Shown: positions 27,165 to 35,465, numbered from the stretch's first letter. The stretch: DNA of 64,000 nucleotides from Thalassotalea euphylliae (GCF_003390335.1 NZ_QUOU01000001.1:868001-932000); one strand, 5' to 3'. Made by a program: numbers and translations. Notes: generated by a model not told the origin, from the sequence alone.

Positions 27165-27869
27165 TCATTGCGCCGACTTCCTGCTCCTAGTTTGTTGCTG
27201 ATTTTGCTCGTGGTAGTTGTTGAGCAGATAGACAAGCGCGAGTGTTAGCAGCGAGGCGATAAGTAGCCCTGAGGCGAGCAAATGCGCTTGTTGATAATTA
27301 AATGCCTCGACATGATCAAATAAGGCAATCGACAAAACCCTTGTTTCATCGGGAATATTGCCACCTATCATTAACACCACGCCAAATTCCCCGACGGTGT
27401 GGGCAAACCCCAGCGTTGCGGCGGTAATAAAGCTGGCCTTAGTGATCGGAAAAATCACGTTAACGAATAAATCGAGTTTAGCAGCGCCTAACATCCGTGC
27501 CTTGGCAAGAATATGCGGGTCAATTTGTTCAAACGCTTTTTGCAATGGCTGTACCACAAATGGCAATGAATAAAAAACAGAGCCGATAACGATGGCAGAA
27601 AAGCTAAAAGCGAGTTGCTGGCCTGTTATTGTTTGCCAAAGTTTGCCCGGTAGGGCATCTGGGGCAAAGGCGATTAACAAGTAAAAACCGATAACCGTAG
27701 GGGGCAACACCAAAGGTAGTGCCACCAAGGCTTCAACGAGTGCTCGCCAGCGCGATTGCCATTGACTTAACCACCAAGCTAGTGGCGTGCCGATTAACAG
27801 CAGGATAAGTGTGGTGATACCAGCCAGTTTGATGGTGGTGTAGGTGGCGAGCCAATCGTATTCACTCAC
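27165..27869 (-). CDS. modB: Molybdate ABC transporter permease
   Basis: ModB, 234 residues, forms the membrane channel of the molybdate importer. It has about five hydrophobic helices (near 12-32, 48-68, 90-115, 133-160, 198-218) and the EAA-type loop around HILAKARMLGAAKLDLFVNVIFP, which contacts ModC. PLVLPPTVIGFYLL and VGEFGVVLMIGGNIPDETR are typical ModB segments. The tail is Gln/Arg-rich. The modA stop is only 1 nt from its start, indicating coupling. Confidence 0.93.
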   Translation of the reverse strand: MSEYDWLATYTTIKLAGITTLILLLIGTPLAWWLSQWQSRWRALVEALVALPLVLPPTVIGFYLLIAFAPDALPGKLWQTITGQQLAFSFSAIVIGSVFYSLPFVVQPLQKAFEQIDPHILAKARMLGAAKLDLFVNVIFPITKASFITAATLGFAHTVGEFGVVLMIGGNIPDETRVLSIALFDHVEAFNYQQAHLLASGLLIASLLTLALVYLLNNYHEQNQQQTRSRKSAQ

Positions 27870-27870
27870 G

Positions 27871-28827
27871 CTAGGGCAACTCCTTTGTTGAATTCCATGT
27901 GCTGGCTTTGTTTTGCTGAGCAGGTAAAGTTTGGGCAGGCAAGGTTTTAGCAGTTAAAGTGACTGGCAAGTAGCCTAATGCCTCTAGTTTGCTTTGTTGC
28001 GCAGGTGCTCGGAAATAAGCAATGAGTTGTTTTGCTAGGGCCTGTTGCTTACTACGAGTGACAACGCCAGCGTACTGGCTCAGCATATACTGATCATCAA
28101 GTGTTATTTTGCTTGCTGTTATATTGTGCGCAATAAGTTGGCTAACGGCAACAAAACCAAAATCTACGGCACCGGAATGGGTTTGTTGAAAGGTTTGGCT
28201 AACATTGCTGCCAACAATGACTTTGGTGCGGTAATGTTGCCAAAGCCCCTGTTTTTCCAGCCATGATTTTGCTGCTTTGCCATAAGGTGCCGTATCAGGG
28301 TTGGCAAGCGCAATACGTTTGGCTGCAAATGGTTTGGATAATACATCACTTGTTGCTAAATCATTGGCGGTCAAACTCGCGTTGTTGGCACTGTATATGG
28401 CTAATTGACCTATCGCGTAGGGGGCTAACGTGGCCGCATCAACAAAGCCTTCATTAACTAACCTGGCTGGCCGCTCTTTATCGGCAGAGAAGAAAACATC
28501 AAACGGTGCGCCATGGCGAATTTGTTGATACAAGCCGCCGCTGGCGCCACTTATCCAGTGAATTTTTACCTTGTGTGTTTGTTCAAAAGGCTTCGCGAGT
28601 TGTTGTGCGCTAGCGGTAAAGTTACTGGCAACCGCAGCCCTGAGTACCGTTTGAGCAGTGGCGTGAGTGGCAACAAATACCGTTAGTAAAGGTAGTATCA
28701 CGCCAAGCACGGTTGCTGGCAGTAAACTAGCTGTTGGCTTAGTACTTAATGTGCGCTGTTTGGGACGAGTTGCTTTTAACGAGGCTGACGCGTGAGCTAA
28801 TGCACTAATTAAAGCCTTGATCACCAT
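27871..28827 (-). CDS. modA: Molybdate ABC transporter substrate-binding protein
   Basis: ModA, 318 residues, periplasmic molybdate-binding protein. After a long signal sequence (hydrophobic core LLPATVLGVILPLLTVFVATHATAQ, about residues 33-58) the mature domain shows AAVASNFTASAQQLAKPFEQ, SGASGGLYQQI, DVFFSADKERPARLVNEG and NPDTAPYGKAAKSWLE. The ATG at 28827 is selected since AAGG lies 5 nt upstream; the open frame to 29022 would overlap moaE and place about 120 residues before the signal core. The C-terminus contains 15-bp repeats (27921-27965). It is preceded by moaE and by an 18-bp repeat array. Confidence 0.93.
   Translation of the reverse strand: MVIKALISALAHASASLKATRPKQRTLSTKPTASLLPATVLGVILPLLTVFVATHATAQTVLRAAVASNFTASAQQLAKPFEQTHKVKIHWISGASGGLYQQIRHGAPFDVFFSADKERPARLVNEGFVDAATLAPYAIGQLAIYSANNASLTANDLATSDVLSKPFAAKRIALANPDTAPYGKAAKSWLEKQGLWQHYRTKVIVGSNVSQTFQQTHSGAVDFGFVAVSQLIAHNITASKITLDDQYMLSQYAGVVTRSKQQALAKQLIAYFRAPAQQSKLEALGYLPVTLTAKTLPAQTLPAQQNKASTWNSTKELP
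27921..27965. repeat. 15-bp degenerate tandem repeat inside modA
   Basis: Units at 27921-27935, 27936-27950 and 27951-27965 begin CAGGTAAAG, CAGGCAAGG and CAGTTAAAG. They encode the repeated TLPAQ-type stretch in the ModA tail. Confidence 0.75.
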
Positions 28828-28837
28828 AAAGCCTTGT

Positions 28838-28909
28838 TTTCCGTTACACAGGTCGTTGTCATTACGCAGATAATTGTCACTAAGCAGAGAGTTGCCATTG
28901 CGTTGAAAC
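28838..28909. repeat. 18-bp degenerate direct-repeat array upstream of modA
   Basis: Units at 28856-28873 (TTGTCATTACGCAGATAA), 28874-28891 (TTGTCACTAAGCAGAGAG) and 28892-28909, with a weaker fourth at 28838-28855 (TTTCCGTTACACAGGTCG). The array lies between the moaE stop and the modA start, in the mRNA leader of modA. Its period of 18 nt keeps it in one reading frame. Confidence 0.7.
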
Positions 28910-28924
28910 TCGCCAGAGTTGGCG

Positions 28925-29419
28925 CTAAGACCAAGCAATAGCTTTTTTTTGATCACTTTGACGAGCGTCAATCCAGACGTCACCGTCGTGTCGGGTTTCT
29001 TTTTTCCAAAATGGTGCCTCAACTTTCAGGTAATCCATCATAAACTCTGCGGCGTGGAAGGCGTCGGTGCGATGTGCACTTGTTACGCCGACAAAAACAA
29101 TGTTATCGCCTAGACTAAGCTGGCCAACACGGTGAATAACGGTCACTCTGTTGATTTGCCATTTTGCACGTGCTTGCTCGACAATATTGGCAAGTGAGCG
29201 TTCGGTCATGGCAGGGTAATGCTCTAAAAATAAACCCGTGACCTGCTGGCCTTCGTTTTGTTTACGCACGCGGCCAGTAAAGGTTACCACTGCACCATCA
29301 TCGAGGTTGTCACTTTGGAGTAAGGCAATTTCATCACCCGCATCAAAGTCGGCTTCGTTTACTTGTATTTTGGTGGTCAATGGCGGTGCTTGCATTACTT
29401 GCTTAGCTTGCTTACTCAA
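28925..29419 (-). CDS. moaE: Molybdopterin synthase catalytic subunit
   Basis: MoaE, 164 residues, large subunit of molybdopterin synthase that adds two sulfurs to precursor Z with thiocarboxylated MoaD. It shows DDGAVVTFTGRVR, LEHYPAMTE, HRVGQLSLGDNIVFVGVTSAHR, and the active-site lysine region DYLKVEAPFWKKET. The start is TTG with AGGAGG 6 nt upstream; that SD overlaps the end of moaD. It lies directly after moaD and before modA in the operon. Confidence 0.95.
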   Translation of the reverse strand: MSKQAKQVMQAPPLTTKIQVNEADFDAGDEIALLQSDNLDDGAVVTFTGRVRKQNEGQQVTGLFLEHYPAMTERSLANIVEQARAKWQINRVTVIHRVGQLSLGDNIVFVGVTSAHRTDAFHAAEFMMDYLKVEAPFWKKETRHDGDVWIDARQSDQKKAIAWS

Positions 29420-29421
29420 GG

Positions 29422-29670
29422 CTAGCCTCCTGTGACTGGTGGGAAAAAGGCAAGTTCATCACCATTGTTCACAAGCGTATCTTGCGTAACCACCTGTTGG
29501 TTAACTGCGGCCAAGATATTAGCCGCCGCGAGTGGCTTTTGCCATTGTGGGTGCTCAGCAATTAACTGCTCAACGACTTGGCGGACACTAGTTGCTTGGG
29601 TGAGTGGTAGCGTCACTTGTGACTGCCCCAGTTGCTCGCGTAAGCGGGCAAAAAATAGCACAGTTAGCAT
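29422..29670 (-). CDS. moaD: Molybdopterin synthase sulfur carrier subunit
   Basis: MoaD, 82 residues, ubiquitin-like small subunit that carries the thiocarboxylate. It ends in FFPPVTGG, where the final Gly-Gly is the site of MoeB adenylation and sulfur loading. The start MLTVLFFAR at 29670 is preferred: its ATG overlaps the moaC stop. A start six codons upstream (29688) is possible but lies inside moaC. Confidence 0.95.
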   Translation of the reverse strand: MLTVLFFARLREQLGQSQVTLPLTQATSVRQVVEQLIAEHPQWQKPLAAANILAAVNQQVVTQDTLVNNGDELAFFPPVTGG

Positions 29671-30152
29671 GATTGCGCGCGCTCCCAATTACCGGTTTTC
29701 CCACCTGACTTTGTCAGCACCGCGATGCCTTCTATGGTCATTTCGGGGTCAATGGCTTTGCACATATCAAACAGCGTAAGGCAAGCCACAGAAACAGCTG
29801 TTAAGGCTTCCATTTCAACGCCTGTTTGCCCGGCGAGTTTACACAAGCTCGTTACTTTGACACGTGAATGCGCTGGCTCAGGCGTAAAATCAACTTGTAC
29901 TTTGGTGAGCATGAGCGGATGACACAGTGGAATAAGTTCACCGCACTTTTTGGCGGCTTGAATGCCCGCAATACGCGCTACCGCAAAAACATCACCTTTT
30001 TTGTGTTCACCTTGAGTTATCATCGTCAAGGTTTGTGGCGACATACGGATATAACCTTGCGCGGTTGCTTGGCGCTGCGTAACGGCTTTATCAGTAACAT
30101 CAACCATGTTGGCTTCACCTTGTGCGTTAAGGTGAGTAAGAACGCCTGTCAT
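29664..30152 (-). CDS. moaC: Cyclic pyranopterin monophosphate synthase
   Basis: MoaC, 162 residues, converts the MoaA product to cyclic pyranopterin monophosphate (precursor Z). Signatures are MVDVTDKAVTQRQATAQG, KKGDVFAVARIAGIQAAKKCGELIPLCHPLML, GQTGVEMEALTAVSVACLTLFDMCKA and the C-terminal SGGKTGNW. It is followed by moaD with a 7-nt overlap and preceded by moaB, with a GAGG SD. Confidence 0.96.
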   Translation of the reverse strand: MTGVLTHLNAQGEANMVDVTDKAVTQRQATAQGYIRMSPQTLTMITQGEHKKGDVFAVARIAGIQAAKKCGELIPLCHPLMLTKVQVDFTPEPAHSRVKVTSLCKLAGQTGVEMEALTAVSVACLTLFDMCKAIDPEMTIEGIAVLTKSGGKTGNWERAQSC

Positions 30153-30155
30153 TGA

Positions 30156-30698
30156 TTAACCTCGGCTATGGCAGTTTACGTCGATATTTTTAAGGTGTGG
30201 TGCAAAATTACACGGCTTGTGGCAGGCGTCTAATTGCTCTGCCAGTAGTTTGTCCCAAGCAGTTTTGCAGGCGTTGGTTGAACCGGGTACGCAAAAAATA
30301 GCAGTGCCATTTGCCATCCCTGCCAGTGCTCGTGATTGCACGGTTGATGTGCCTATTTCGCCGAGTGAGATATGACGAAAAGTTTCACCAAACCCTTCAA
30401 TATGCTTATCAAACAGCGGCATTAACGCTTCCGGTGTATTGTCACGTGAGGTAAAACCTGTACCGCCCGTGGAAATCACCACTTGCACATCGTCGCTGGC
30501 AATCCACTTCGACACAATAGCACGTAACTGGTAAACATCATCTTTGACGATGGCTTTTTCGGCTAGTGTGTGACCTGCCGAGGTTAAGCGCTCAACTAGC
30601 GCAGTGCCAGAAGTGTCGGTTTCTTGAGTGCGGGTATCGGAAACGGTTAATACGGCGATATTGAGTGGAACAAACTCAGGTAAACTTGCTTTTGCCAT
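30156..30698 (-). CDS. moaB: Molybdenum cofactor biosynthesis protein B
   Basis: MoaB, 180 residues, of the MogA/MoeA-type fold; family members adenylate molybdopterin, although the exact role of MoaB in bacteria is less certain. It contains AVLTVSDTRT, VQVVISTGGTGFTSRDNTPEAL and the C-terminal CVPGSTNACKTAWDKLL. The ATG overlaps the mobA stop by one nt (TAATG), and AGGAG lies 6 nt before it. It is the third gene of the run. Confidence 0.93.
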   Translation of the reverse strand: MAKASLPEFVPLNIAVLTVSDTRTQETDTSGTALVERLTSAGHTLAEKAIVKDDVYQLRAIVSKWIASDDVQVVISTGGTGFTSRDNTPEALMPLFDKHIEGFGETFRHISLGEIGTSTVQSRALAGMANGTAIFCVPGSTNACKTAWDKLLAEQLDACHKPCNFAPHLKNIDVNCHSRG

Positions 30699-31570
30699 TA
30701 AAAACTCCTGCGTGGCGATAACAGCTGAGACTGCGCGTGTTGCCAGTCTTCAGGGGTATTGGTATTCGTTAATAGGTTTGGGGCAGTGCACTCAATGCTT
30801 TGGTGTGGCAGTTGAGATAACAAGGTTTTAATCGATGCCCCTTGGGTTTTCTCGATTGGACTTGTTGTCTTGCCATTGTCAGTTACAGGCGCTTGTGATG
30901 CGCTTGCGGCAAGTGCACGAAAGTGTTGTTTAAAAAACAATTCAGTGTAGCCATTGTTGGGCAAATAGAGTGGCAACATGTGGTGGCGATACATGGTCGC
31001 TTGATGATTCAGCTCGCCAGCTTGCTTTAATGTGCGCAAGGCATCTGACGTCATCAAGGGTAGATCAACAGGCAGAATCAGGGCCGCCTGACACGGGATT
31101 TGCTCAAGTACACTATAAATACCACCTAGCGGGCCAAGCTTTGGGGTTAAGTCAGTAACAACTTTGGGTTCACCCATTCCGACTTGGCTTGTGCCTGCTT
31201 GACTGCTTGTATCTGCTTGAATGATAGAGTGCTGGCGAATAAAGAGCTGGCCAATTTCATTCGTTAATTGAGCCGCTTGGCTGGCGTTAGCACTAACGAT
31301 TAGCTGATCAACACCAGCATCGAGCAGCAGCTGTGCACTAAACGCTAACATCGACTGTGCTTGGAAAGATTGTGACCTAGTGCCATGTTCATTGCTAATT
31401 GCTGGGCGCACCAGCTGCGCTTTATTCGTCCCCATGCGTGAAGACAGGCCACCAGCGAGCAATATGCCAATACACTTTGTCTGGCCGTCACGCAAATTAG
31501 TGGCTGAATTACCATTTACCTGTGCCGCTGACTTGGGTTGTTTCGTTAGCTCCGTAAACAGCATTATCAT
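30698..31570 (-). CDS. mobA: Molybdenum cofactor guanylyltransferase (long form)
   Basis: MobA, 290 residues, joins GTP to the molybdenum cofactor to make the guanine dinucleotide form. The N-terminal nucleotide motif is GILLAGGLSSRMGTNKAQL; a Mg-binding ILPVDLPLM segment follows. At 290 residues it is far longer than the usual 190-200: an N-terminal stretch, a Ser/Gln-rich insert (about 125-140) and a Thr/Ser/Lys-rich insert (about 240-265) account for the excess. The ATG overlaps the moaA stop (TAATG). The active-site region seems intact. Confidence 0.88.
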   Translation of the reverse strand: MIMLFTELTKQPKSAAQVNGNSATNLRDGQTKCIGILLAGGLSSRMGTNKAQLVRPAISNEHGTRSQSFQAQSMLAFSAQLLLDAGVDQLIVSANASQAAQLTNEIGQLFIRQHSIIQADTSSQAGTSQVGMGEPKVVTDLTPKLGPLGGIYSVLEQIPCQAALILPVDLPLMTSDALRTLKQAGELNHQATMYRHHMLPLYLPNNGYTELFFKQHFRALAASASQAPVTDNGKTTSPIEKTQGASIKTLLSQLPHQSIECTAPNLLTNTNTPEDWQHAQSQLLSPRRSF

Positions 31571-32541
31571 TAACCGCCTAACATAGCGAGGTGCTTGGTT
31601 GCGCCTGTCAGCCTATCTTGTAAAAAGTGGCTCACTTTTTTGTCTGCCATTAACGCGGTGATTTCACTAGCAATTGCTGTTGCTGTTTCATTGGCGAGTA
31701 AATGGCGAAGTTCATGGCCTTGCTCGGCAAATAAACACAAATGCAACTTGCCTAATGAGCTGATGCGCAGGCGATTGCAGCTGGCGCAAAAATCTTTGCT
31801 ATAGGGCATGATTAACCCGATTTTACCGGCATATTCTGGATGGTAAAACTCTTGTGCAGGCCCTGCGGTTTTGTCTTTCAATGCTGGCATCCAGCCTTGA
31901 TTGAGCAGTGCTTGTTTAATGGTGTCACCGCTAACGTGCTGTTGATCGAAAAAAGTCGCATTGTCGCCTGTCTGCATTAATTCAATAAAGCGCAGCGAAA
32001 CAGGTTTGTCTTTTACCCATGCCAAAAATTGCGCTAAGTGATCGCCGTTAAAACCGCGCATCAAGACTGTGTTCACTTTTACGGTCAGGTGAGGAGCTGC
32101 AAGTGCTTGATCGATACCGGTTAAAATAGTTGCCAATTTGTTGTGACCCGTGATCAACTGAAACTGCTTGGGATCAAGGCTGTCGATACTAATGTTGATA
32201 GCATCTAGCCCCGCATCAAGCCAAGCGGGTAAGTGCTCAGGGAGCTTAAACCCATTGGTGGTGATGGCAACTTGCTTGATCCCCGGTGTTTGCTTACAGC
32301 GGCGAATAATATCGGGTAAATCTTTACGCAGAGAAGGCTCACCACCTGTGATACGGATTTTTTCTGTCCCCAGCTGAGCAAAAGTCGCTGCGAGCTTCTC
32401 AATTTCAGCTAGCGTTAAGAAGTCGCGATCGTGCTCGCAAGTGTACCCATCGGGCAGACAGTATTGGCAACGAAAGTTGCACACGTCAGTGATTGATAGT
32501 CGCAGATAATAAAACCGACGACCAAATGAGTCTTGTAACAT
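31570..32541 (-). CDS. moaA: GTP 3',8-cyclase (radical SAM)
   Basis: MoaA, 323 residues, radical SAM enzyme that starts molybdopterin synthesis from GTP. The N-terminal [4Fe-4S] cluster motif is CNFRCQYC in ITDVCNFRCQYC, followed by RITGGEPSLR. The second cluster is bound by the C-terminal C..C...C set (DFCASCNRLRISSLGKLHLCLF), and the end is Gly-Gly (AMLGG), as expected for GTP binding. It heads the ten-gene operon. Its leader (about 32545-32660) is highly structured and could be a Moco riboswitch. An SD (GGAAAGG) lies close to the ATG. Confidence 0.96.
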   Translation of the reverse strand: MLQDSFGRRFYYLRLSITDVCNFRCQYCLPDGYTCEHDRDFLTLAEIEKLAATFAQLGTEKIRITGGEPSLRKDLPDIIRRCKQTPGIKQVAITTNGFKLPEHLPAWLDAGLDAINISIDSLDPKQFQLITGHNKLATILTGIDQALAAPHLTVKVNTVLMRGFNGDHLAQFLAWVKDKPVSLRFIELMQTGDNATFFDQQHVSGDTIKQALLNQGWMPALKDKTAGPAQEFYHPEYAGKIGLIMPYSKDFCASCNRLRISSLGKLHLCLFAEQGHELRHLLANETATAIASEITALMADKKVSHFLQDRLTGATKHLAMLGG

Positions 32542-32544
32542 CTC

Positions 32545-32660
32545 ACCTTTCCAAATGCGGGAGGCTAGCGCGTTTCCTGACTAACCCTGGTGGTTTTACT
32601 TTTCTTGACAGCGAAGTGCAAAACGCGCTTATCAAAAGTAAACCACGGCTTGTTGGCCAT
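32545..32660 (-). promoter_or_regulatory. Candidate Moco riboswitch upstream of moaA
   Basis: Three complementary segments are visible in the leader: AAAAGTAAACC (32634-32644) with GGTTTTACTTTT (32592-32603), one bulge; AAACGCGCT (32621-32629) with AGCGCGTTT (32567-32575), nine perfect pairs that would form a long-range helix; and CTAACC (32581-32586) with GGCTAG (32563-32568). The 3' part contains GCCTCCCGC and GGAAAGG just before the moaA ATG, with the SD inside. Moco riboswitches are known upstream of moaA in Gammaproteobacteria and repress when cofactor is plentiful. The match is by position and structure; I could not run a covariance model. Confidence 0.6.
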
Positions 32661-32679
32661 ATCCTCTTAAACTCTGCTT

Positions 32680-32703
32680 ACTCAGTAAATAACTCAGTAA
32701 AAG
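32680..32703. repeat. 12-bp direct repeat between moaA and moeA
   Basis: ACTCAGTAAATA (32680-32691) followed directly by ACTCAGTAAAAG (32692-32703). It lies in the divergent moaA-moeA spacer. Confidence 0.6.
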
Positions 32704-32855
32704 CTCAACAACTTACTTAGTAAAGAATCGGGACTTAGTGCGAACAAGCTCGGCGAATTAAATTGTCCCCTAAGCATAACAATTAACTGCTGGATTTCAA
32801 ACTCGAAGGAAAAGGCAGTATATTGAATGAGTGCAAATTTATATAAGGTTTTGTC

Positions 32856-34163
32856 ATGACTGATTGTTTTAGTCAACCTGGGTTATTGCCATTTGAGCGT
32901 GCAAAAGCCCTTATCATTGAGAATCTTCCGTCAATTTCTCAACAAGAAGAAGTCTCGATTGCTTTAGCGGTTGGGCGAATTGTCGCCCAGCAAGTGCATA
33001 GCCCTGTCAATGTGCCGCCTCATGACAACTCAGCAATGGATGGTTATGCCTTTGCTCAGGCAAGTGTTGAGCAACATCATACCTTGACACTGGCTGGTAC
33101 CGCGTTTGCGGGCGCGCCTTATCAAGGAAAAGTTGAGCTCGGTCAAGCTGTAAGAATCATGACAGGAGGCAAAGTGCCTGCTGGCTGTGATACGGTTGAA
33201 ATGCAAGAAAATGTTGAGCTTTCTCGTGATGAAAAGTCGGGCGTTGAGCAAAGCGGCTCTGTCCAACCTCCACAAGAACAATCTCTGCAAAAACAAGCGA
33301 GCCATATCACACTCAAACAATCGACGAGGCAAGGGCAACATATCCGTCGATGTGGTGAAGATATCGCGGTCAACCAAGTGTTGTTTGCGCAAGGTCATCA
33401 ACTTACCAGCGCTGATATTGGCACCTTGGCATCAATTGGCGTCGCCAAAATCGCCGTTTTTAAGCCATTGACTATTGCTTTGATCGCCACGGGTGATGAA
33501 CTAAAGCAACCGGGCGAGCCACTAGGTGATGGCGATATCTTTGAAAGTAACCGCTACTTTCTGAATGCCATGCTAGGCAAGTTACCAGTTAAATTGATTG
33601 ATTTTGGTGTCATCCCTGACGATAAAGAAAAGCTGCGAGCCGCCTTTAACGAAGCGGATCTAACGGCTGATATCATTATTTCCAGCGGCGGTGTGTCGGT
33701 TGGAGAGGCTGACTACACGAAAGAGATTTTACAAGAGCTTGGGCAAATTGGTTTTTGGAAGATTGCCATGAAACCAGGAAAGCCGTTTGCCTTTGGCAAG
33801 CTTGCCAACAGTACTTTCTTTGGGCTGCCGGGTAACCCCGTTTCGGCATTGGTGACTTGTTATCAGCTCGTTGTCCCTGCACTTTACAAAATGATGCAAG
33901 CCGACCTACCAAGTCGCGTTCAACTGCCAGCGAAAGTGGCAACTACTTTGAAAAAATCACCTGGTCGAATGGATTTTCAACGCGGTATTTGGCGACTCAA
34001 CGACAACGGGGAGGTAGAAGTTGAAAGCACGGGCGCGCAGGGCTCAGGTATCTTAACGAGTATTGCCAAAGCCAATTGTTTTATTTTGCTCGCACAAGAT
34101 CAAGGAAGGGTAGAACAAGGGGAAACAGTAACCATTGAGCTATTTGATCACTTAATATCTTAG
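32856..34163 (+). CDS. moeA: Molybdopterin molybdenumtransferase
   Basis: MoeA, 435 residues, inserts molybdate into adenylated molybdopterin. Signatures: VPPHDNSAMDGYAF near residue 50-62, VRIMTGGKVPAGCDTVEMQE, LIATGDEL, FESNRYFLNAML, IISSGGVSVGEADYT and KPGKPFAFGK...FGLPGNPVSALVT. Between about residues 123 and 160 a Ser/Gln/Lys-rich insert separates the MQENVEL and QGQHIRRCGED segments. It is divergent from the moaA operon, the only molybdenum gene in the window read to the right. Confidence 0.95.
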   Translation: MTDCFSQPGLLPFERAKALIIENLPSISQQEEVSIALAVGRIVAQQVHSPVNVPPHDNSAMDGYAFAQASVEQHHTLTLAGTAFAGAPYQGKVELGQAVRIMTGGKVPAGCDTVEMQENVELSRDEKSGVEQSGSVQPPQEQSLQKQASHITLKQSTRQGQHIRRCGEDIAVNQVLFAQGHQLTSADIGTLASIGVAKIAVFKPLTIALIATGDELKQPGEPLGDGDIFESNRYFLNAMLGKLPVKLIDFGVIPDDKEKLRAAFNEADLTADIIISSGGVSVGEADYTKEILQELGQIGFWKIAMKPGKPFAFGKLANSTFFGLPGNPVSALVTCYQLVVPALYKMMQADLPSRVQLPAKVATTLKKSPGRMDFQRGIWRLNDNGEVEVESTGAQGSGILTSIAKANCFILLAQDQGRVEQGETVTIELFDHLIS

Positions 34164-34269
34164 TTAACATACTAGGTGAAGTGCTCATTAATGTTGACTA
34201 GTTGCAACTAAGCTGAATTGAGTTAGCCAGAGTCGGTAAAGTTCTGCTCAGTAACTCAGTAAAGTGAAA

Positions 34270-34309
34270 CGGTGTGTTCAATTGATATCGAATTGTGTTG
34301 AACACACCG
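34270..34309. repeat. 12-bp perfect inverted repeat after moeA
   Basis: CGGTGTGTTCAA (34270-34281) pairs perfectly with TTGAACACACCG (34298-34309), 16-nt loop. No strong T-run follows on either strand. It lies between convergent moeA and the DUF3718 gene and may act as a weak terminator. Confidence 0.6.
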
Positions 34310-34339
34310 CTTGCTGAACAGAGGCATGATTTGAGTCAC

Positions 34340-34690
34340 TTATTCAACGAAATTAACGTAGATTTTATCAGTCGCCGCGACATCAATTATTTCCACACCA
34401 CCAATGCTATTTTGCAAACGTGAAGCGGTTTTAAAAGCACCGCGACTCTCTGCAAAGGTGATAATATCATCGCCGTTACACATCACTTTTAAAGCCACGT
34501 CATGTGCTTTTAAATTGTAGTCGTCCATTGCGACCTTCATGCGGATCGGTTTATTGCTTGCCGCAGATTTACACACTTTGACTAATGCTCGCTCTACTTG
34601 TTTGTCCATCGCGCTACTTGCGCCACTGGCCAACATTAACGATAGGCCCGTTGCTAACGCCACTACGCTTGTTTTGACTTTAGTGCTCAT
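34340..34690 (-). CDS. DUF3718 family exported protein
   Basis: A 116-residue secreted protein. It has a signal peptide (STKVKTSVVALATGLSLMLASGASSA) and a DUF3718-type core: ALVKVCKSAASNKPIRMKVAMDDYNL, VMCNGDDIITFAESRGA. Two Cys residues (VC..., MC...) may form a disulfide. The ATG at 34690 is chosen as AGGAGG lies 6 nt upstream; the frame extends eight codons further but without SD. Function of the family is unknown. Single gene, convergent with moeA. Confidence 0.85.
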   Translation of the reverse strand: MSTKVKTSVVALATGLSLMLASGASSAMDKQVERALVKVCKSAASNKPIRMKVAMDDYNLKAHDVALKVMCNGDDIITFAESRGAFKTASRLQNSIGGVEIIDVAATDKIYVNFVE

Positions 34691-35018
34691 TTGATACCTC
34701 CTAGGTGTCATCATTAAAAGCTTTCAGTATGTGTTGTCATGATTAATGCACAACTTGGTTTGTACTATTGGGTTCGTACAACTCAATAGTGGCGCTTTTT
34801 GCTGGAAAAGTTGTTAATGGTTAACGACGGGGTGTAAATAACTTTACCGCAAAAACCAGTGTATCTATCGCTAAGCTTTTGAAATTAAATGAGTATTGTT
34901 AAATGTGAATCGTGATTTTTGACAAAGTTAGTTACATTCACTCGCCAAGCTAGGCGCTGCCTAAATGACAAGTACCACGGAATTGACAAATAGTTGGTGA
35001 AAATGATGAATTGTGTTA
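34691..35018. other. Intergenic spacer upstream of yebG
   Basis: The 328 bp between the DUF3718 start and the LexA box hold no gene that I can see. They should contain the DUF3718 promoter on the minus strand; no consensus pair stood out. Confidence 0.4.
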
Positions 35019-35034
35019 CTGTTGATCTATACAG
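35019..35034 (+). promoter_or_regulatory. LexA operator of yebG
   Basis: CTGTTGATCTATACAG is a perfect CTGT-N8-ACAG SOS box, 61 bp upstream of the yebG ATG. YebG is a known SOS gene in E. coli, so LexA repression is a strong inference. Confidence 0.85.
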
Positions 35035-35094
35035 TTTATTGTCTTTTGTTTTGCTGTGAAAGTGTTCACAGTGTTAAGTAAATGAGGGAAACGC

Positions 35095-35463
35095 ATGGCA
35101 GTTGAAAGTCGATTTGTGGTAATTAGAGATGGCGTGGAGGTGCAGACGTTTATGGATAAGAAAGCCGCTGATGAATACGACAAAATGTTGGATATGGCTG
35201 ATAACCTTTCTGCCATGTTATCAGACGCACCAATTGAACTCTCTGAACAGCTAATTGAAGATTTGAGTATTTTCTTGGCGCAACGTCGAGAAGAAGTGTT
35301 AATTGCACTACAAGCTAAAAAAGCGAAGCCTGCGGGAAAAACTTTGCCTAGTACCGATGAGGCAGCGCCTGTAAAAGCATCAGGCAAAGCTAAAACCACG
35401 AGTAAAGCGAAAGCTGGCAGCTCAGCCGCTAGCGAAGATGAGACACTGCCTCAAGCAAGCTAG
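35095..35463 (+). CDS. yebG: YebG family SOS-regulated protein
   Basis: A 122-residue basic protein. The N-terminal part matches YebG (AVESRFVVIRDGVEVQTFMDKKAADEYDKMLDMADNL), followed by a helical region ending IFLAQRREEVLIAL, and then a Lys/Ala/Ser-rich disordered tail of about 50 residues. The E. coli protein is 96 aa, so this tail is longer. Its role is unknown, but its promoter carries a perfect LexA box (35019-35034). Its stop lies 2 nt from the GTG of the next gene, suggesting co-expression. Confidence 0.9.
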   Translation: MAVESRFVVIRDGVEVQTFMDKKAADEYDKMLDMADNLSAMLSDAPIELSEQLIEDLSIFLAQRREEVLIALQAKKAKPAGKTLPSTDEAAPVKASGKAKTTSKAKAGSSAASEDETLPQAS

Positions 35464-35465
35464 TC

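Noticed and set aside
28838..28909. CRISPR array
   Set aside because: The 18-bp units are adjacent without spacers and differ from each other; no cas genes are present.
28828..29022. N-terminal extension of modA across the moaE end
   Set aside because: It overlaps moaE and would put over 90 residues before the signal sequence; an SD fits the ATG at 28827. The in-frame repeat in it is noted as a finding.
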